The notes beneath the pieces are model-generated. The model had not been told where the DNA came from, did not search any database, and was given only the letters and a program-made list of their open reading frames with translations. Position numbers and translations under genes: made by a program. Source: Linum tenue (Eukaryota; Streptophyta; Magnoliopsida; Malpighiales; Linaceae). Taken from it: 64,000 nucleotides of DNA. Location of the stretch: the NCBI GenBank assembly GCA_946122785.1, contig CAMGYJ010000011.1:1054001-1118000 (forward strand), written 5' to 3'. This document shows positions 1-12,599 of the stretch, piece after piece (within the stretch, counting starts at the first letter, position 1; every line of letters begins with the position of its first letter).

Positions 1-363
1 CAATTACAAAAACTTGACATGTTAGCTCTAGGAAACTCAAGACTCTTTGCTTAGTCTCTTTGCCCTAAATTAAACAATAAAATCTAATTTACATATTTAG
101 TTATTAATTGCAAAGGTAATTAATTTTGTATTTGATAATACTAGTTGGGATACCGAGGTACCGATTGGGATACCGAAATTATTTAAGGATTGGGATTGTG
201 ATTGATTTCAAGGTGTAATTCGGTATTTGATATTGGGATACCGATTTCTACCCTACAGGCCGTTGGGAGCAAAGCCAGTAACACGTAGATACACAAATCA
301 AGTAATAGGACAGATTTATCATTGCTTGCAGGTTCATCAGTTTCCATTACTCTCATTTCCTAA
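1..363. other. Intergenic, no gene; degenerate repeat
   Basis: I see no coding potential here. Positions 142-256 repeat the phrase GGGATACCGA several times and end in CCCTA. This resembles the worn subterminal repeats of hAT-type elements, but I could not pair the ends or find a target-site duplication, so no element is called. Confidence 0.4.
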
Positions 364-793
364 GACTGTCCACAGCAAGAAGGGAAAAAGATGATAAAAG
401 GGGATATTGGATTTTTATTTTTAAAAATTGTTTTATGGTTTTTTTATTGGATTTTTATGAGTTATTGGATTTTAGTGATAAAATTTTTTATGTCCAAATT
501 AAAAAAAATTATATTGAAATGTTCGTCTTAATTAATCAATACAACCTATATAAAAATAATGAATAAATTATCAAAATAAAGTTACCACATCAACTCTAGA
601 TTGATTTTGGAAAAAAAAAATCCCTCCCCCGATACCCTTTTTTCTCTACCACCTATTGTGGCCATTATAATTCCCCTATCATTTTTTCCCACTTTTCCTA
701 TCTTTTTTTCCCTTTTTACCTTCCACCATTGTGGATAGTCCAAATGCTTATAAGATTTTTTTCCTTTTTTACCTTCCACCATTGTGGATAGTC
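364..793. mobile_element. Tourist-like (PIF/Harbinger) MITE
   Basis: The ends are imperfect inverted repeats: GACTGTCCACAGCAAGAAGG on the left, and on the right the complement reads GACTATCCACAATGGTGGAA. The trinucleotide TAA lies directly outside both ends (361-363 and 794-796), as expected for a 3-bp target-site duplication. The interior is AT-rich and non-coding. The right end exists twice (see the 53-bp duplication). Family assignment rests on the TIR style and TAA duplication only; a 3-bp duplication can match by chance. Confidence 0.6.
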
Positions 794-809
794 TAAATGC
801 TTATAAGAT
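703..809. repeat. 53-bp tandem duplication at a MITE end
   Basis: The segment containing ACCTTCCACCATTGTGGATA and the following bases to ATAAGAT occurs at 718-756 and again at 771-809 with one C/T difference. It duplicates the right terminus of the flanking MITE plus adjacent genomic sequence. Confidence 0.85.
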
Positions 810-1311
810 GGCTATCGACCAGACTGACAAAACCTGCCATTTTCTTTAGCCTACTCCTACTTTACCATACCACAATTACTTTTACTGTTAAGAGAGACTA
901 AACCATCTACCCAGTCCAAAGGAATTCACTGCGAAATGAAACATTTGGTCACTCTGTCACTTTACAAGAAGTAAGAACACCAATTTCATCCAGAAAAAAA
1001 AGCACACCAGAAAGAAATAAAAAGCAACCCCCAAAAGCTAGATCCATGGTTAAGATCAACTCTTCTCCCTGTTGCCTCGATTCCACAAACACTCTTTGTC
1101 AAACTCCCTATGGAAACCAATTACAAACAAATATCGACCATCTCGGTATCATTCCCATCTATAATTTACAACCAGAGAAAGAGGGCCCTGTTTTGAAGGA
1201 AAAAGGCAGCACACCATTGATGAATAACATCAGAGGTAGAGAAGATTGTACTGACATGGTTAACTTCCTTATACCATGACAAGGTCAAACAAAAGTTCCA
1301 AAACCTGGCTT

Positions 1312-3843
1312 TCAACAGTCAGGAAGGGAGTGGGTAGAAGCAAACGGTGAGAAGCTCGCATAAGATTCGCTGCAATGTAGAGGGCGGGGCTGATAACTGG
1401 TGGATCCCACTAAGCTCGCATTAGATTCGCTACAATGTAGAGGGCGAGGCTGATAACTCGTGGATCCCACTAAGCTCGCATTAGATTCGCTACAATGTAG
1501 AGGGCGAGGCTGATAACTCGTGGATCCCAATAAGTTCGGCGAGGCATTGCTTGGACTAGGGTTGTATACAGACATGTAGCGCGCCGTGTTCAGGGGCGAC
1601 ATGGAAGGGTAGCCGTAGGGAGAAATCAAATGAGAAGCTTGAGATCGATGTGAAGACATGTTCCTTAGATCGGCATTGCTTCGGCTCATGCTGAGGGAAT
1701 ATGATGATTGATGGCACGAGCCAACGGAGGACTGCGGGGCATAAGGGGTACCACCGGAGTACGAAGGGAAATGAGAAACTGACGGGGACCGAGATGGCTG
1801 ACCGATTCTTATAGCTGACGATGTTGTGGATCTAAAGGATGATAGAACAGAAGAGGAAGCTACCGAAGACGGGTTTGATGAGAGCAATGGTGTGGATTCA
1901 GATGCTGGTGGCTCCCCTGTGCTCGTCCTTGCATCTCTCTTGCACACGGGACAGAATGTTCTCCATGATGTAAGCCAAGAATCGACACATAAAGCATGGA
2001 ACTCTGCAAAATTCACAAAATGGAAATTAGGGTACCGAGCATATCAGTCGTGGTGGACAACAAACTTAACTAAATGCAAGTACTAGTGATTAACATGAAC
2101 TCCATGCAATGAGGGCATCTACCTACTTGCACTTTCCCACAAGTGCAAGTAGATCTTAAATGTCCAGCAATTGCCATTTTTTCAAACCCTATACAAGAAA
2201 AGACTATTCATCAGTTGGCAATCAGCCTGTTCCAAATACTCAGTATCTTGACTAACTGCACTAGATCCACACTGGCCAATGGTGAGAACCAATTCCAATA
2301 TAGCACAGCTAAACCTTTTATTTTTTTCAAGCATTACTTCATTTGGAACAATAAAGAGTGAATTTATAGCGCCTAATAAAAGCTGGCATATAAGAATACA
2401 GAAGATGGAATTGGAAAGGAAAATAAAAACTTACTGTGTCGACAAGGCAGAAGCCGGATCTTTTCCCCGACACTGTAATCTTCAAGGCAAATGGCACAAG
2501 TTGTTGAAGTACAATTATCCTCCTGAACAGCAGAACTAAAGATGAGGCTTGGCATTGCTTTCACAAGGCGCTTGCTCATCCCGTGGAATTCCCTAGCACG
2601 AGAAGACCGAGGACGGTCTCTTCTTATGCGATGCCTCCGGACAAAGAAACAAGTGGCCAAAACTGCTGACATGGCCAGCAAAGAGATGAAAGAGATTGCC
2701 ATGATAGACCAAGCTGAATTCTCATAGCTGGGTATTATCCATATATCCACGTTAGTCCACCCAGCATACTTCTTTAGTGTTTCGCCTGCAGACTTTGCGA
2801 CAAAGACTGCATGTATTCTTATGCCAGCTGAGTTCCCTGCCACTTTAAATTTTGCAAGACCAAACGATCAGGAACTGACAAGGAAAAGGTGAAAGTCAAG
2901 ATGAAGAAAAATAAATCACAGAACAATTTTCTCCAATCCTATCAACGCCCTAAGCTGCTTATGCAGATCATTAGTGAATAAGTTAGTAAAGTCAACTTGC
3001 CATACACTGCAACTCTGCTCTATCACTCATAGAGCTACAAGAACCTCACAAAACATACACAAATTCCTAATCAAAGGTGCATAAAGATGTGGTTTTAGAA
3101 CAAGGATTACGCGGAAACTGAAGCTGGCAGCCAGTAAAGGGTATATCCATTGCGTAAAATGGACAAGTGAAGATCAAGCTCCTAGGTGAGCTTGAGCAAG
3201 GATGTGATCTTCTAAGCAAGCATTTCGTAAACTAGGACACTCAGTCACACAGAATTCTATATCCAACAACCATAAATAGATAAACTCACACTAGAACATA
3301 AGAAAAGCTGAAACTTTTGAGAAGATTAAAATTTCAACAGAGGCAAAATGTTATTACTTGCAACCAATAAACCACTGTCTTCATCATCGTAGACAATCGC
3401 AGCATGGAACCCAGCTTGCTGTGCTCTCCTAACTTTATCTTCAAAGCTGCACCCTCCTCTTATCATCAGCACAAATTGCGAGCTCGAATTCGAAGCGTTC
3501 ACAACTTTATTAGTCAAATCTGAACAGGCATCAAGAGGCTCTGCTACATACAACACTCCGCATTCGCCCGAACCCTTCACCAGCGGAGCTGCAAATCACC
3601 CAACAAACAGGAAAAAGAAACAGAATTTCAATGACCCATTACCCTAAAGGACATTCAGAATCAGTTTCTCGGCAACCAAGCGCTGAATTCAAAAGGGTGA
3701 AAGCACTCACCGAAATTAGCTTCAATGTCATCGAAAGACATGGTGACGTTATTCCCCATCAGAACCACACTCGCTGAAGTCATGAAACAACAACAGGCTA
3801 AGAAAGACAACAATAGAAGCTCTACAACTACTCGTTTCTCCAT
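1312..3843 (-). CDS. PA-TM-RING protein, RMR-type vacuolar sorting receptor / RING-H2 E3 ligase
   Basis: Four exons on the minus strand: 3843-3711, 3588-3358, 2836-2435 and 2003-1312, all GT-AG, giving about 485 residues. Order of domains: N-terminal hydrophobic signal peptide ([12 protein letters not shown]); a protease-associated domain with [18 protein letters not shown] and AAIVYDDED; one membrane helix (about [20 protein letters not shown]); a basic stop-transfer RRHRIRRDR; then a C3H2C3 RING whose CAICLEDY half is in exon 3 and whose [12 protein letters not shown] and FCPVCKRDA halves are in exon 4. RMR proteins sort storage proteins to the protein storage vacuole and resemble membrane RING ubiquitin ligases. 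The long Ser-rich tail is cytosolic by this topology and ends in three 20-residue repeats. The start is the first ATG before the signal peptide. Confidence 0.9.
1354..1533 (-). repeat. 60-bp coding minisatellite, three copies
   Basis: Three head-to-tail 60-bp units lie in the last exon of the RMR gene. Each encodes a 20-residue unit containing [15 protein letters not shown]. Copies differ by only a few bases. The unit length is a multiple of three, so copy changes keep the frame. Confidence 0.9.
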
Positions 3844-3892
3844 CGGTAGCTGGAAAAATCGAACACCAGAACACCTGAAATTTCGTTGATCG

Positions 3893-3912
3893 AGAGAGAG
3901 AGAGAGAGAGAG
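3893..3912. repeat. AG microsatellite in RMR 5' leader
   Basis: About ten AG units lie some 50 bp upstream of the RMR start codon, reading CT on the gene strand. This is a typical plant 5'-UTR microsatellite. Confidence 0.85.
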
Positions 3913-4371
3913 GGACAGAAAGGGGGAAAGTAGGAAAGGAAGAGGAAGAGGAAGAAGCTAGGGTTTAGATTCGATGTAGGATAGAGACGTCAGCTTCCAT
4001 TTAAGGATAGGAAGGAACCAGAGAGACGGCGAACAAGGAGACAGAGTATCTGAATCTTCCCGTTTTCCCGACTCCGATTTGAAGCTTTTTTTTTTCTTCT
4101 CTTTCGCCCCCTTTTCTCCAATCGAAGAGAGATTTTGGCCTTTGGTGTTTCCTGTTTCTGCCCTTTCCTAGAAAATTTTCAGGGTGTACTAAGAAAGAAA
4201 ATCTGAATCAGCGAGTTCTCGAACGGGAAGTGGCGAAGAGAGAGGAGGAGAGAAGAGAAGCATATCCGTATATTTTCTATTATAATTAATTTTCTATGTT
4301 CGATGATATTTTAATTTATTTCGCGCACTAATTTTTCTTATAGAAATGTTGTCATATACTATTTTCCTTAT

Positions 4372-4811
4372 CAGCTTGTTTGGATATAATTCTGTTGGAA
4401 AATGAATTCCATTTCTTGTGAGAATCTGAATTCAAGTGAGAATTCATTTTAAAATATTATGTTTGGAACAAATCCAAAAGTTTGGGAAATGATTTCAGCT
4501 TTTTATGTTTGGAAAAAATGGAAATGATTTCTTACTAGTGCTTTTACAATAATATCCTTGGTATTAGTGATTTCAAATTAAAAAGTAGTAAGGGCTTTCT
4601 TGTAAAGGTGAGTCAAAATTAATGTGGGGTCCACTAATTCCATCACTCCCTCCACCAATTCCGACCACTTTTGGTAGGAATTAGAATTTCCAACTTTTTG
4701 CATTTTGGAATTCCATTTCCTTTTTACTTTTTACTTCCAAACATGAGAATCATGGAAAGTTTGGGAATTGGAATTCCATTTCCTCAAAATTTAGCCTTTC
4801 CAAACAGGCTG
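4372..4811. mobile_element. Tourist-like MITE (GTTTGG type)
   Basis: The left end CAGCTTGTTTGGATATAATT pairs with the complement of the right end, CAGCCTGTTTGGAAAGG. TAT lies outside both ends (4369-4371 and 4812-4814). The interior is full of short palindromic GGAATTCCATTTCC motifs and has no coding potential. The GTTTGG-type TIR resembles PIF/Harbinger MITEs; the usual duplication is TAA/TTA, so TAT makes the boundary slightly uncertain. Confidence 0.6.
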
Positions 4812-4814
4812 TAT

Positions 4815-6607
4815 GAGTATCATGTTGTCATATTACTTTGCTGGATGAGATTAAAAAGGTTGTTTATCTCATCTCATCCGATAAATCGATTATACGCATA
4901 TAAATTCCCCACTCGTTATCGTATCAGATCAAGTGTTAGGTTTTGAGTAGAAGGTTTAATCTGACCATATGAAACTGTGAATCCGTGATGTAGGAGATCA
5001 ATATGAAACTTCACAAATAAATTATTCAAAATCCACCGCCCCAATTTGTTACCCAGTGCTCGAATTTGGTGGTTGTTTACATAGTAGTAGTAACAGACTC
5101 GTGGTGGTGGTGGGGCAGATGTGGTGGAGGAGGAATGTCTTTTGTATCAAAGATTGTAAACCTGTATCGAAAGTTAAAAAAAAAAGTCGGCGATATATGA
5201 TATTTTGTACTGAAATTAAGATTCAACCATTTCGTACCGCTAAAAATCCGTCTATCAATCAACATAGACTCCAACATGAGATTTCCTGACGGAACCTTCA
5301 ATTCAGTACAATTTCACAAATATTGATATATCTCCACACAACTCACCAAACCCAAAAATATGTCGATATAATGTCGAACAAGTGCTTGATCATGAGGAAG
5401 ATAGGGATTGCGATGATATGCAAAACTCTCTCCTAATCCGCTAATCTTTTGCCAAGCCAACCCATATCGTTCAACCTTGTCAACTCATCATCCACCCACT
5501 CAATTTTAAAAACCATCAAATTATAGTACTAACTCATAATTAAACAATAATTATTGCTTTTGTTTCCATTCATTTGTTTTGTATTGTTGCATGACTAGTT
5601 GTCTCTTACTACCTAAGCCACTTGGTGGAGAGTTCTTTGTCACTCATTGGACATATGGTGGTGGAGGTGATATGTTTCTGGCCTGTCCATTTCTCCTTCA
5701 TAGGAATATCTCAATTATAATATATTAGTTGTTCTAGTTCAATTTCAGTTCAATTATGACATTAGTTTAAAGCTAGATCTTTGTGTTAATTGTAGTTTAT
5801 ATGTTCCTAATCAAACATTAGATATTCCACTAGGAGATGATTGTCTATCTAGTTTCATTATGGGAAAGTATCCCTACACCTTCCTGATTTTGCTTAACTA
5901 ATGTCTATGCCCATTGATTTAGAAACTTAGAGACATGAGAGACCTATTAAGAGCCAGGTAAGAGTTAACATCGATTATATATTCAGATTTTGAGAAAAAA
6001 AATTATCTTACGAAAAGGAAGATTGAAATTACTATTCTGTATTGATCGAGTCGACTCTTCAACATAAGTTCAAGTGAAGCATTAGAGAGCATACATCAGA
6101 GTCATCCAACCTCTACTTGTGCCTCACGAATCTCATTCAACGAGAACGAAAACGTTTGATAAAGCCAGCTAGCAATCTTTCGTTATTGTCCCCCGTCCAA
6201 TTGTATCATCTTACAATCAACACTCAATTTTCTTTTTCTTCAAAAAAATATTTCAACTATCCTTAGTCAGAATCAATAAGTCCATATAGAACTACATAAC
6301 CTACTAAAAACAAAATGCATATATAAGGTTGATAATGGCATATAATGATTTAGTCCAATGTTTATTACCATTATTGATGAAAAAATCACAAAATACAAAA
6401 AAAAAAAACCTTCAAACACTTCAACCCTGGCTACTCCCTAAACATCCAAATATAAAAAAACCCATAAGAAACACAAATCCCCTCCACCTAATAACCAGAC
6501 AGGAAAAAAAAAAGCTCCGCGAAACACACGAGAAAAAAACATTCAGTCGAGCCACTTCGTTCCTCCGCAATCCAAAACTCTCGACACACACGCCGACACG
6601 ATCCACA
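4815..6607. other. Intergenic, no gene seen
   Basis: AT-rich sequence between the RMR upstream region and the 3' end of the S15 gene. Short ORFs here have no recognisable similarity or coding signature. The part just above 6607 is probably the S15 3' UTR. Confidence 0.5.
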
Positions 6608-7342
6608 TCACTTGAGAGGAATGAACCTGGAAGAGTGAGTCGCACCGACACCGGGCTTCCCGTGCCTCACGGGCTTATACGAGATCGAAAACTCGGCCAA
6701 GTAGTGACCGATCATCTCGGGCTTGATCTCGATCTGGTTGAACGTCTTCCCATTGTACACTCCGATCACGGACCCGATCATCTCGGGGACAATGACCATG
6801 TTCCTCAGGTGGGTCCTGACGGGCTCGGGCTTTTCCCCTGGTTGGGCCTCCCTCTTGGCCTTCCTCAGCTTCTTGATCAGAGCCATGGGCTTCCTCGTCA
6901 GCCCACGCCTGAACCTCCTCCGGGCCCGGGCCGTGAACAGCTTCACCAGGTCGTCCGTCGGCATGTCCAGGAGCGCGTCGAGATCCACGCCGCGGTAGCT
7001 GAACTTCTTGAACGTCCTGTTCTTCTTCCCCGCCGCCGCGGCGGCGGCGGCGGAGACGGCGACATCGGACTCCACGTTGGCCTGCAAAGAGAATAAATTA
7101 AAGCTTACGTCAGCTCTAGAAGCCGGTCCGTGAATCAATGCAGTCAAAAGCGCGCGATCTCACGTATAAGCGTTTTGTTCCTGATCTAGTTGTAAAGCCG
7201 CAGATTATTTTGACTGCATTAGTAAGGGAAAAGAGATATTCTGCGTATTTGGTGATCCAGAAATGTAAGTTTTTCAAACTTTAAAGCGCGATTTTGATAA
7301 TATTGATCGTGAATATATGAGAAAGAGAGGAGGGATCACCAT
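6608..7342 (-). CDS. RPS15: 40S ribosomal protein S15 (uS19 family), cytosolic
   Basis: Two exons: the ATG alone at 7342-7340, an intron starting GTGATC and ending TTTGCAG, and exon 2 at 7081-6608. The product is 158 residues, close to the usual ~152 of plant S15. It reads [11 protein letters not shown], then an alanine run, then the conserved [46 protein letters not shown] and terminal SSRFIPLK. S15 sits in the head of the small ribosomal subunit near the decoding site. The seven-alanine run is encoded by a GCC/GCG tract and makes the N-terminus slightly long. The start is decided by the intron: no in-frame ATG precedes VESDV in exon 2, and ATG|GT...AG|GCC restores the usual MA start. Confidence 0.93.
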
Positions 7343-8111
7343 GCACAGAGGGTTGGAAATGGAGATCGGGGAAAACCCTAATGGATTGGTGTCTCTGCTG
7401 AATGTAAGTTTTTTTTTTTCTTTGGGGAGAGGTGATGAGCTAGCAGAAACCTCCTTTTATGGCAGGAAATTAAAGGGGAGAAAGAAAGTTTGAGATGTGA
7501 AAAAAATTTGGAATCACTCAAAACTATATTGCCTGATTTTCGCCGGATTTATGTACATTTCTAGGGTTGTTGAGCCACTTATAATAGTAATAGTAAGGTG
7601 TGCATTATTTAAGGCCTAGAGGTTACGGTTAGCTCCTAGGGCCATGCAACGGTACGGTGCAGTCCAGATCAGACCGATACAAAACTCAAGAATTATAAAA
7701 AAAAAATATAGAAAACTCGTGTGTTACCACTCTTGATATGAACGGTGGTATGATATGTATCAAAAGGGATAAGCGAGAAGGGATTTTGTGGGTTTTATTG
7801 TAACCACTTCGATTAACTATTATAGCAATTGTGGAAAAAACCATGCATATTCGATTGTGCTATACTCGACTTAATGTGTATTATATGTTAACTCAACCCC
7901 ATCAAATAATCTTCAGTTTCCTCGTTGTTAATTGACAATTTTTGTCTACAAAGACCAGTTGTTCACTTGTGAACGCCCTAGCTAAGCTACTCTCCTTACA
8001 TTCTAGTAACAATTTGGGACAAACCAAATACATTTATGTCTATACTCAAAAGATCAAATAAAAGACTACAATACAAAGAAAAATGTAGGGCATCTATTTT
8101 CCTGATGATCA
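7343..8111. other. Intergenic; S15 promoter and hAT-like scrap
   Basis: This holds the S15 5' leader and upstream region. Around 7637-7680 the phrase TAGGGCCATGCAACGGTACG resembles one end of a hAT-type MITE, but I found no partner end or duplication. Nothing else is recognisable. Confidence 0.35.
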
Positions 8112-11103
8112 TCATAAGGTATTCTGTGATCGAAGAGGAGCTGCTTCAGGATCGAATTCACCTTTATGACTTTCCGGATGCCTAATAATCCGCAATGGTT
8201 GAGGGGAGGATGTATTAGCTGCAAATTAAAGAAGTTCACGATAGATTATATTAGATTCGGCTGGTTGTTTGTCGTCAAGGTCGAACAAGGATATATTTGT
8301 GCATTAACATTGGAAATTAAGAAGCTAGCTAGCTAGCTAGTATCGTATGACTTTTTGTAGTGGTTAACTTACGTTCAACCATGTCTTTTGTTTTGTGAAG
8401 TAGGAACGTCCCTGCGAGAATCGTCACAAATCCGCACATTTCTGTAACAATTTGTATTGGGTTTTGTCGATCCCAATCCTGCACACAAAAAGCGTTCAAC
8501 TATAAAACAAAATTATAACAATCAACATACAATCCCTTTTACTTCCTAGCTAGGGTTTTTCCAAAAAGATCAAACAAATATAACAAATCAACGATTTTGA
8601 CCATAAAACTCATATTTAGGATATAACATATATTTATGAACACACTACCTTTAAATCAACCCATTAAACTTCATTTTCTTGATGGATTATGAATCACCCA
8701 CTAAACTTCATTGACTAAAAAGGCCTTGAAGTAAGATTATCCAATTCAGTAGTGGTTCTAATTACCATTTGTATTTTTTTTACACAATTCCACACAACGT
8801 ACAAAGATGAGGTCATGAATGGAAGGAATGTTACCTTAAACATAATGACACTTGCTAGAATAGTGAATGTTGTAAACATGACATAGTATATGGGTGATAC
8901 TACAGCTGTGTTAAATGTGTCGAGAGCCTGCATTTGCAAAACGATCATCAGAAAACAAATAGAGCAATCATGTTAGGAAAGAACTATGTTAGTTATTACA
9001 AACTTTTTATTACAGTATACGTTAGACCGTTAATAGTAACATAGTGAACAAAGAGTACAAATGAAGTGATGGAAAACCAGCGGCGGATTCAGGGCATAAT
9101 AGAATACTGAACCAAATTTTATTAGAAAATTAAATACCTTACCGTAAAAAATCATAGTTTTTTTCACAATATCAATTGCACACATCGATCTTTTAATATA
9201 GAGAATTTATCAACAATGAGTCTACATCCATACCAATAGTATACTACTCTCTCTCCAAATAAAATAGTTAACCAATCGACGAGAAATTCATCGTTCATTT
9301 TGTTGCGTAAATCAGTTTTCACCTATTTCATTATTGAAAAAGTTCTCTCCATAGCAGTTGTTGAAACGGGCAGTGTCAACACTAGACAAATCAATTTGTA
9401 TTGTGTGTCCATTCTTATTTTTCACCGCTGCTCTAGTCATTTTTCAAGTGATCACAAACCTCATATTTCTGTTAGTCCTTTACGTTTTAGATTTTTAGAA
9501 TTTTATTTCATTGATTGTTGATCATTGGAGCTAGAATTTCTAGGCTAAATTAGGTTGTGATATGAATATATTCATCTTACCTATTTTCCTAAGTACACAC
9601 AACTTTATTATAAAATAACACTTGGCAGAATGATTAAAATCGACAAAACTCATAAGAACTATACTAGCTCTCGGATCCGCCATTGTGGGAAAACGTACCT
9701 TGTTCAGATAATTCATTTGAGTGATCACACAAGCCATCACAACCAAAGTGAAAGCCCATGTTTGTGGGTAGACTAATTGGTTCATTCCCAAAAATGTTAA
9801 CTTCAAAGCAATTCCAAGTGCTTTGACACTCATAACCTGGTCCATTAATTACAGTAATTACCACAAACAGTCAAAACACATAATCCTTAAATCACATTTC
9901 AATGTCATCAAGATACGTATTATAATACCAAAAAAACTGTACTTTGATGGAGTATAGTATAAAGAATTTAATAGATTAGTAGTGTACATAGTTCATACCG
10001 ATAGTGAACCAACGAGTGAACAAACAGCAATGTAGACGAGCACATGTGTTTGCCCATAACGAGGTATTATATGCACGATCAGTATATATACCGCTACTAA
10101 TACGAATCCGACGTAGAATAGTGACACTGCAATAAAATATAACGATGTATTTTTAAAATATCTTATGTGGAATTTGGGTTAAGATCTTGGATTTCAATAT
10201 AATTGTTTGTAGTTTGATATCAGTTACCTGGTTCTGTCGCGAGTTGAAAGACTTCAATGACGGAATCGATGTGGCGCTCTTGAGGAGCATGTAAAACGAT
10301 TATCGTCGAGCCCATAACGCACAGAATACACCCAACTATTCCAAACATGTGCAGCTTCTCCCCCAGTATCACATGAGCCAGAGCAGAACTGCAAATTATA
10401 ACGTGAAGAATAATTGATTAAGTATTTAATTAATTAATTAACCAGCTAGATTATTCATGTGTGTATAGTTAATTACCTGATAATCACACTTAGAGCACCG
10501 AGAGGGGTGACCAGAATAGCGGGTGCAAATGCATAGGCTGCAAAGTTAGCAACTTCCCCCACAACCACTAAAAAAAAAGTAAAAGAAATTGCATGTAATT
10601 AAGGATAATAATTAGGGTTATAAACAACAATATACAAGAAGGGTGAAAACTTTGGTTGAGGTACTCACTTGTTGTCATGCCAATCCACCATAGTGGTTCA
10701 TACAAGTAAGAGTAACCACCGGCACCTAAATCGACATGTCAAATCATCTTCAAAAGAATAATAATTACGTATAAATGAGGAACGTAAACAAAAAATGTAC
10801 CCTTCAATTAGAGAACAGAAATAAATTGTTTCTTCCCGTGATCAAGAAGTAACAAGAAACATCAACAACAAATCATACCGGTTCAAAAAAATCATCAGAC
10901 AAATTTACCGCATCCACATCGTTTCATACTAATTTTGTGCAAACAACACTAATTAATTAAGTACCTGCTCTGAGGCCGGAGGCACTAGCTTTCTTCAGAC
11001 CCTTTTTCTTAATAATGAAACTAGATCCTATAAACAAGCTGGAAGACAGAGCCAACACCAAGCCCTTCAGATTAGATGCAGAAATCCCTCTGTAAGAACG
11101 CAT
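8112..11103 (-). CDS. Probable magnesium transporter, NIPA family (DUF803)
   Basis: Nine exons, approximately 11103-10965, 10725-10669, 10567-10477, 10389-10229, 10127-9998, 9836-9699, 8929-8836, 8478-8369 and 8218-8112. The protein begins [20 protein letters not shown] and carries the NIPA signatures [90 protein letters not shown] and [20 protein letters not shown], ending in a polar tail (RSQNTL). NIPA proteins are multi-pass membrane proteins proposed to move Mg2+. An in-frame ATG at 11199 would add 32 residues unlike family members; TTGCAG just before 11103 suggests a 5'-UTR intron acceptor, so the shorter start is used. One intron carries a hAT remnant. Confidence 0.88.
9078..9685 (-). 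mobile_element. Deleted hAT transposon with hATC fragment
   Basis: The ends are inverted: CAGCGGCGGATTC at 9078, and CAATGGCGGATCC read from 9685 on the other strand. Flanks TGGAAAAC and TGGGAAAAC look like a diverged 8-bp duplication. On the minus strand, about 9397-9175, the interior reads [18 protein letters not shown], an in-frame stop, then [14 protein letters not shown] and later [11 protein letters not shown]. This is the hAT C-terminal dimerisation (hATC) region of a transposase. Only about 70 codons of transposase remain, so the copy is dead. Confidence 0.8.
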
Positions 11104-12599
11104 TGCTGCAATTTGGTTGATGACGAGAACAACAACAACATAATTTATACGCATAACAGATTTAATTTCGTCTTCTCCTTGTTTTCCTTCTTGATCCAAC
11201 TTATCATAATAATTGTACTTTATTATTCCTCAATTGTGAAATAATGTGCAGGAAAAAAAGAAGAACAATGTTAGGGAAGTTTATTTATTGAATAATGATG
11301 ATAGTATACAAGATTGGAGAATGAAAAGGAAGAAACTCAGCAAAGTGATTTATTAGTGATCACAATGGAAAAGAAAGTGGTTGTTATTGTGTCATTTTCT
11401 TTTTGATAAATTTTTTATTGTCTTGTCATGTATTCTTGTTGCTCACCGTTTTTTAGTATTTTGGATTTATTCTCTTTTATTTTTATATATATAATATTTT
11501 TTTGACCTTTTAGGTTTCAAACACATGATTTTTGTACAGATGTGAGATTTAGAAGATGTCACGAAGACAAAGAAAGAATTTTATGACAATCAAGAAAAGT
11601 ATTATTACACAATAAAAGATTATGCGGAGTCCACACACGTGGAGTGTAGGCCACAAACATAAGAGTAACTGTGCTAATATTGATAAACGATAAGCAAGAA
11701 TTATCGAAATGATGAAAACTGTTGCTCCATTTCAAATTTTCTGCAACGAGAGTGATTATAGGAAGGATATTTTGGTCTTCACAATTGCTTATTTTCTTAT
11801 TTATTTATTCATAAAAAAGGCATGCATTGGGATTTGAACCTTGGTCTCTTTAAAGGCAAGCAGGGATCATAACCAATCACACTAAGTATATTTATTGTAT
11901 CTATTTAAATTCAAACATACACGAATCTAAATTATGAAAATCATATGACTTTTTTAACGATTAGTTGGCCACTGAATCTCCCGTAAGTACTTATTTGGTG
12001 TTTTAATACTTTGATTATTTTAGTTGTAGTTTAATACTTAATTTAAATTTCTATCTATTTTATAAATATACAATAACCCTAAAATTGCAGCCCAAATATC
12101 ACTGGTTCGAATATTGCATATCGAATTGCAATATTAAACATGTAGAAGCAATATCGACTTCTTAAATTAATATTATTTTTCAGAATTACTATGGAGAAAT
12201 TATATCTTTGTGCAAACTATATGAGACTGGTTCTTTTAATGTTTTAGTCGGGATAACCGCTACATTTTAAACTTCTTCATAATCTGGCATGATTGCATCC
12301 AATGATCATTATACAAGATTGTGTTTAATAGGGTGGCTCATTTCACCACTTTTTGACGTGTTAATGAATTTGTAGGACAATGACAGGTCTACATCTACAC
12401 TCATCACAATTTACACATCATATAAATGTGAAATGTGAAATGAGAAAAGAGGGATTCCATTTCAAATTTGATGCGTACAGAGCAATTTTTTAGGGGTGAA
12501 TTTAGAAGATGCCAGTGCGGTCGGTCTGTTGAGCACGAAAGTAAAAATATGTTTTCATTTAAACGGGCCCAAACTGTTATTTGGCCCACTAATCGTGCA
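11104..12599. other. Intergenic; NIPA upstream region
   Basis: AT-rich, no gene seen. At about 11830-11884 the minus strand has GGTTCAAATCC and TAGTGTGATTGG in the spacing of tRNA-type B and A boxes, so a short tRNA-derived SINE head is possible. There is no tRNA fold I can complete and no clear SINE tail. Confidence 0.35.

Noticed and set aside
1354..1533. CRISPR-like array
   Set aside because: Uninterrupted in-frame tandem repeats in a plant gene with no spacers.
6329..7096. 255-residue plus-strand ORF opposite RPS15
   Set aside because: It is the antisense of the GC-rich S15 coding exon; the minus-strand S15 match explains all conservation.
11104..11199. Start at 11199 for the NIPA gene (MDQEGK...)
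   Set aside because: The extra 32 residues do not resemble family N-termini and an acceptor-like TTGCAG lies just before the internal ATG.
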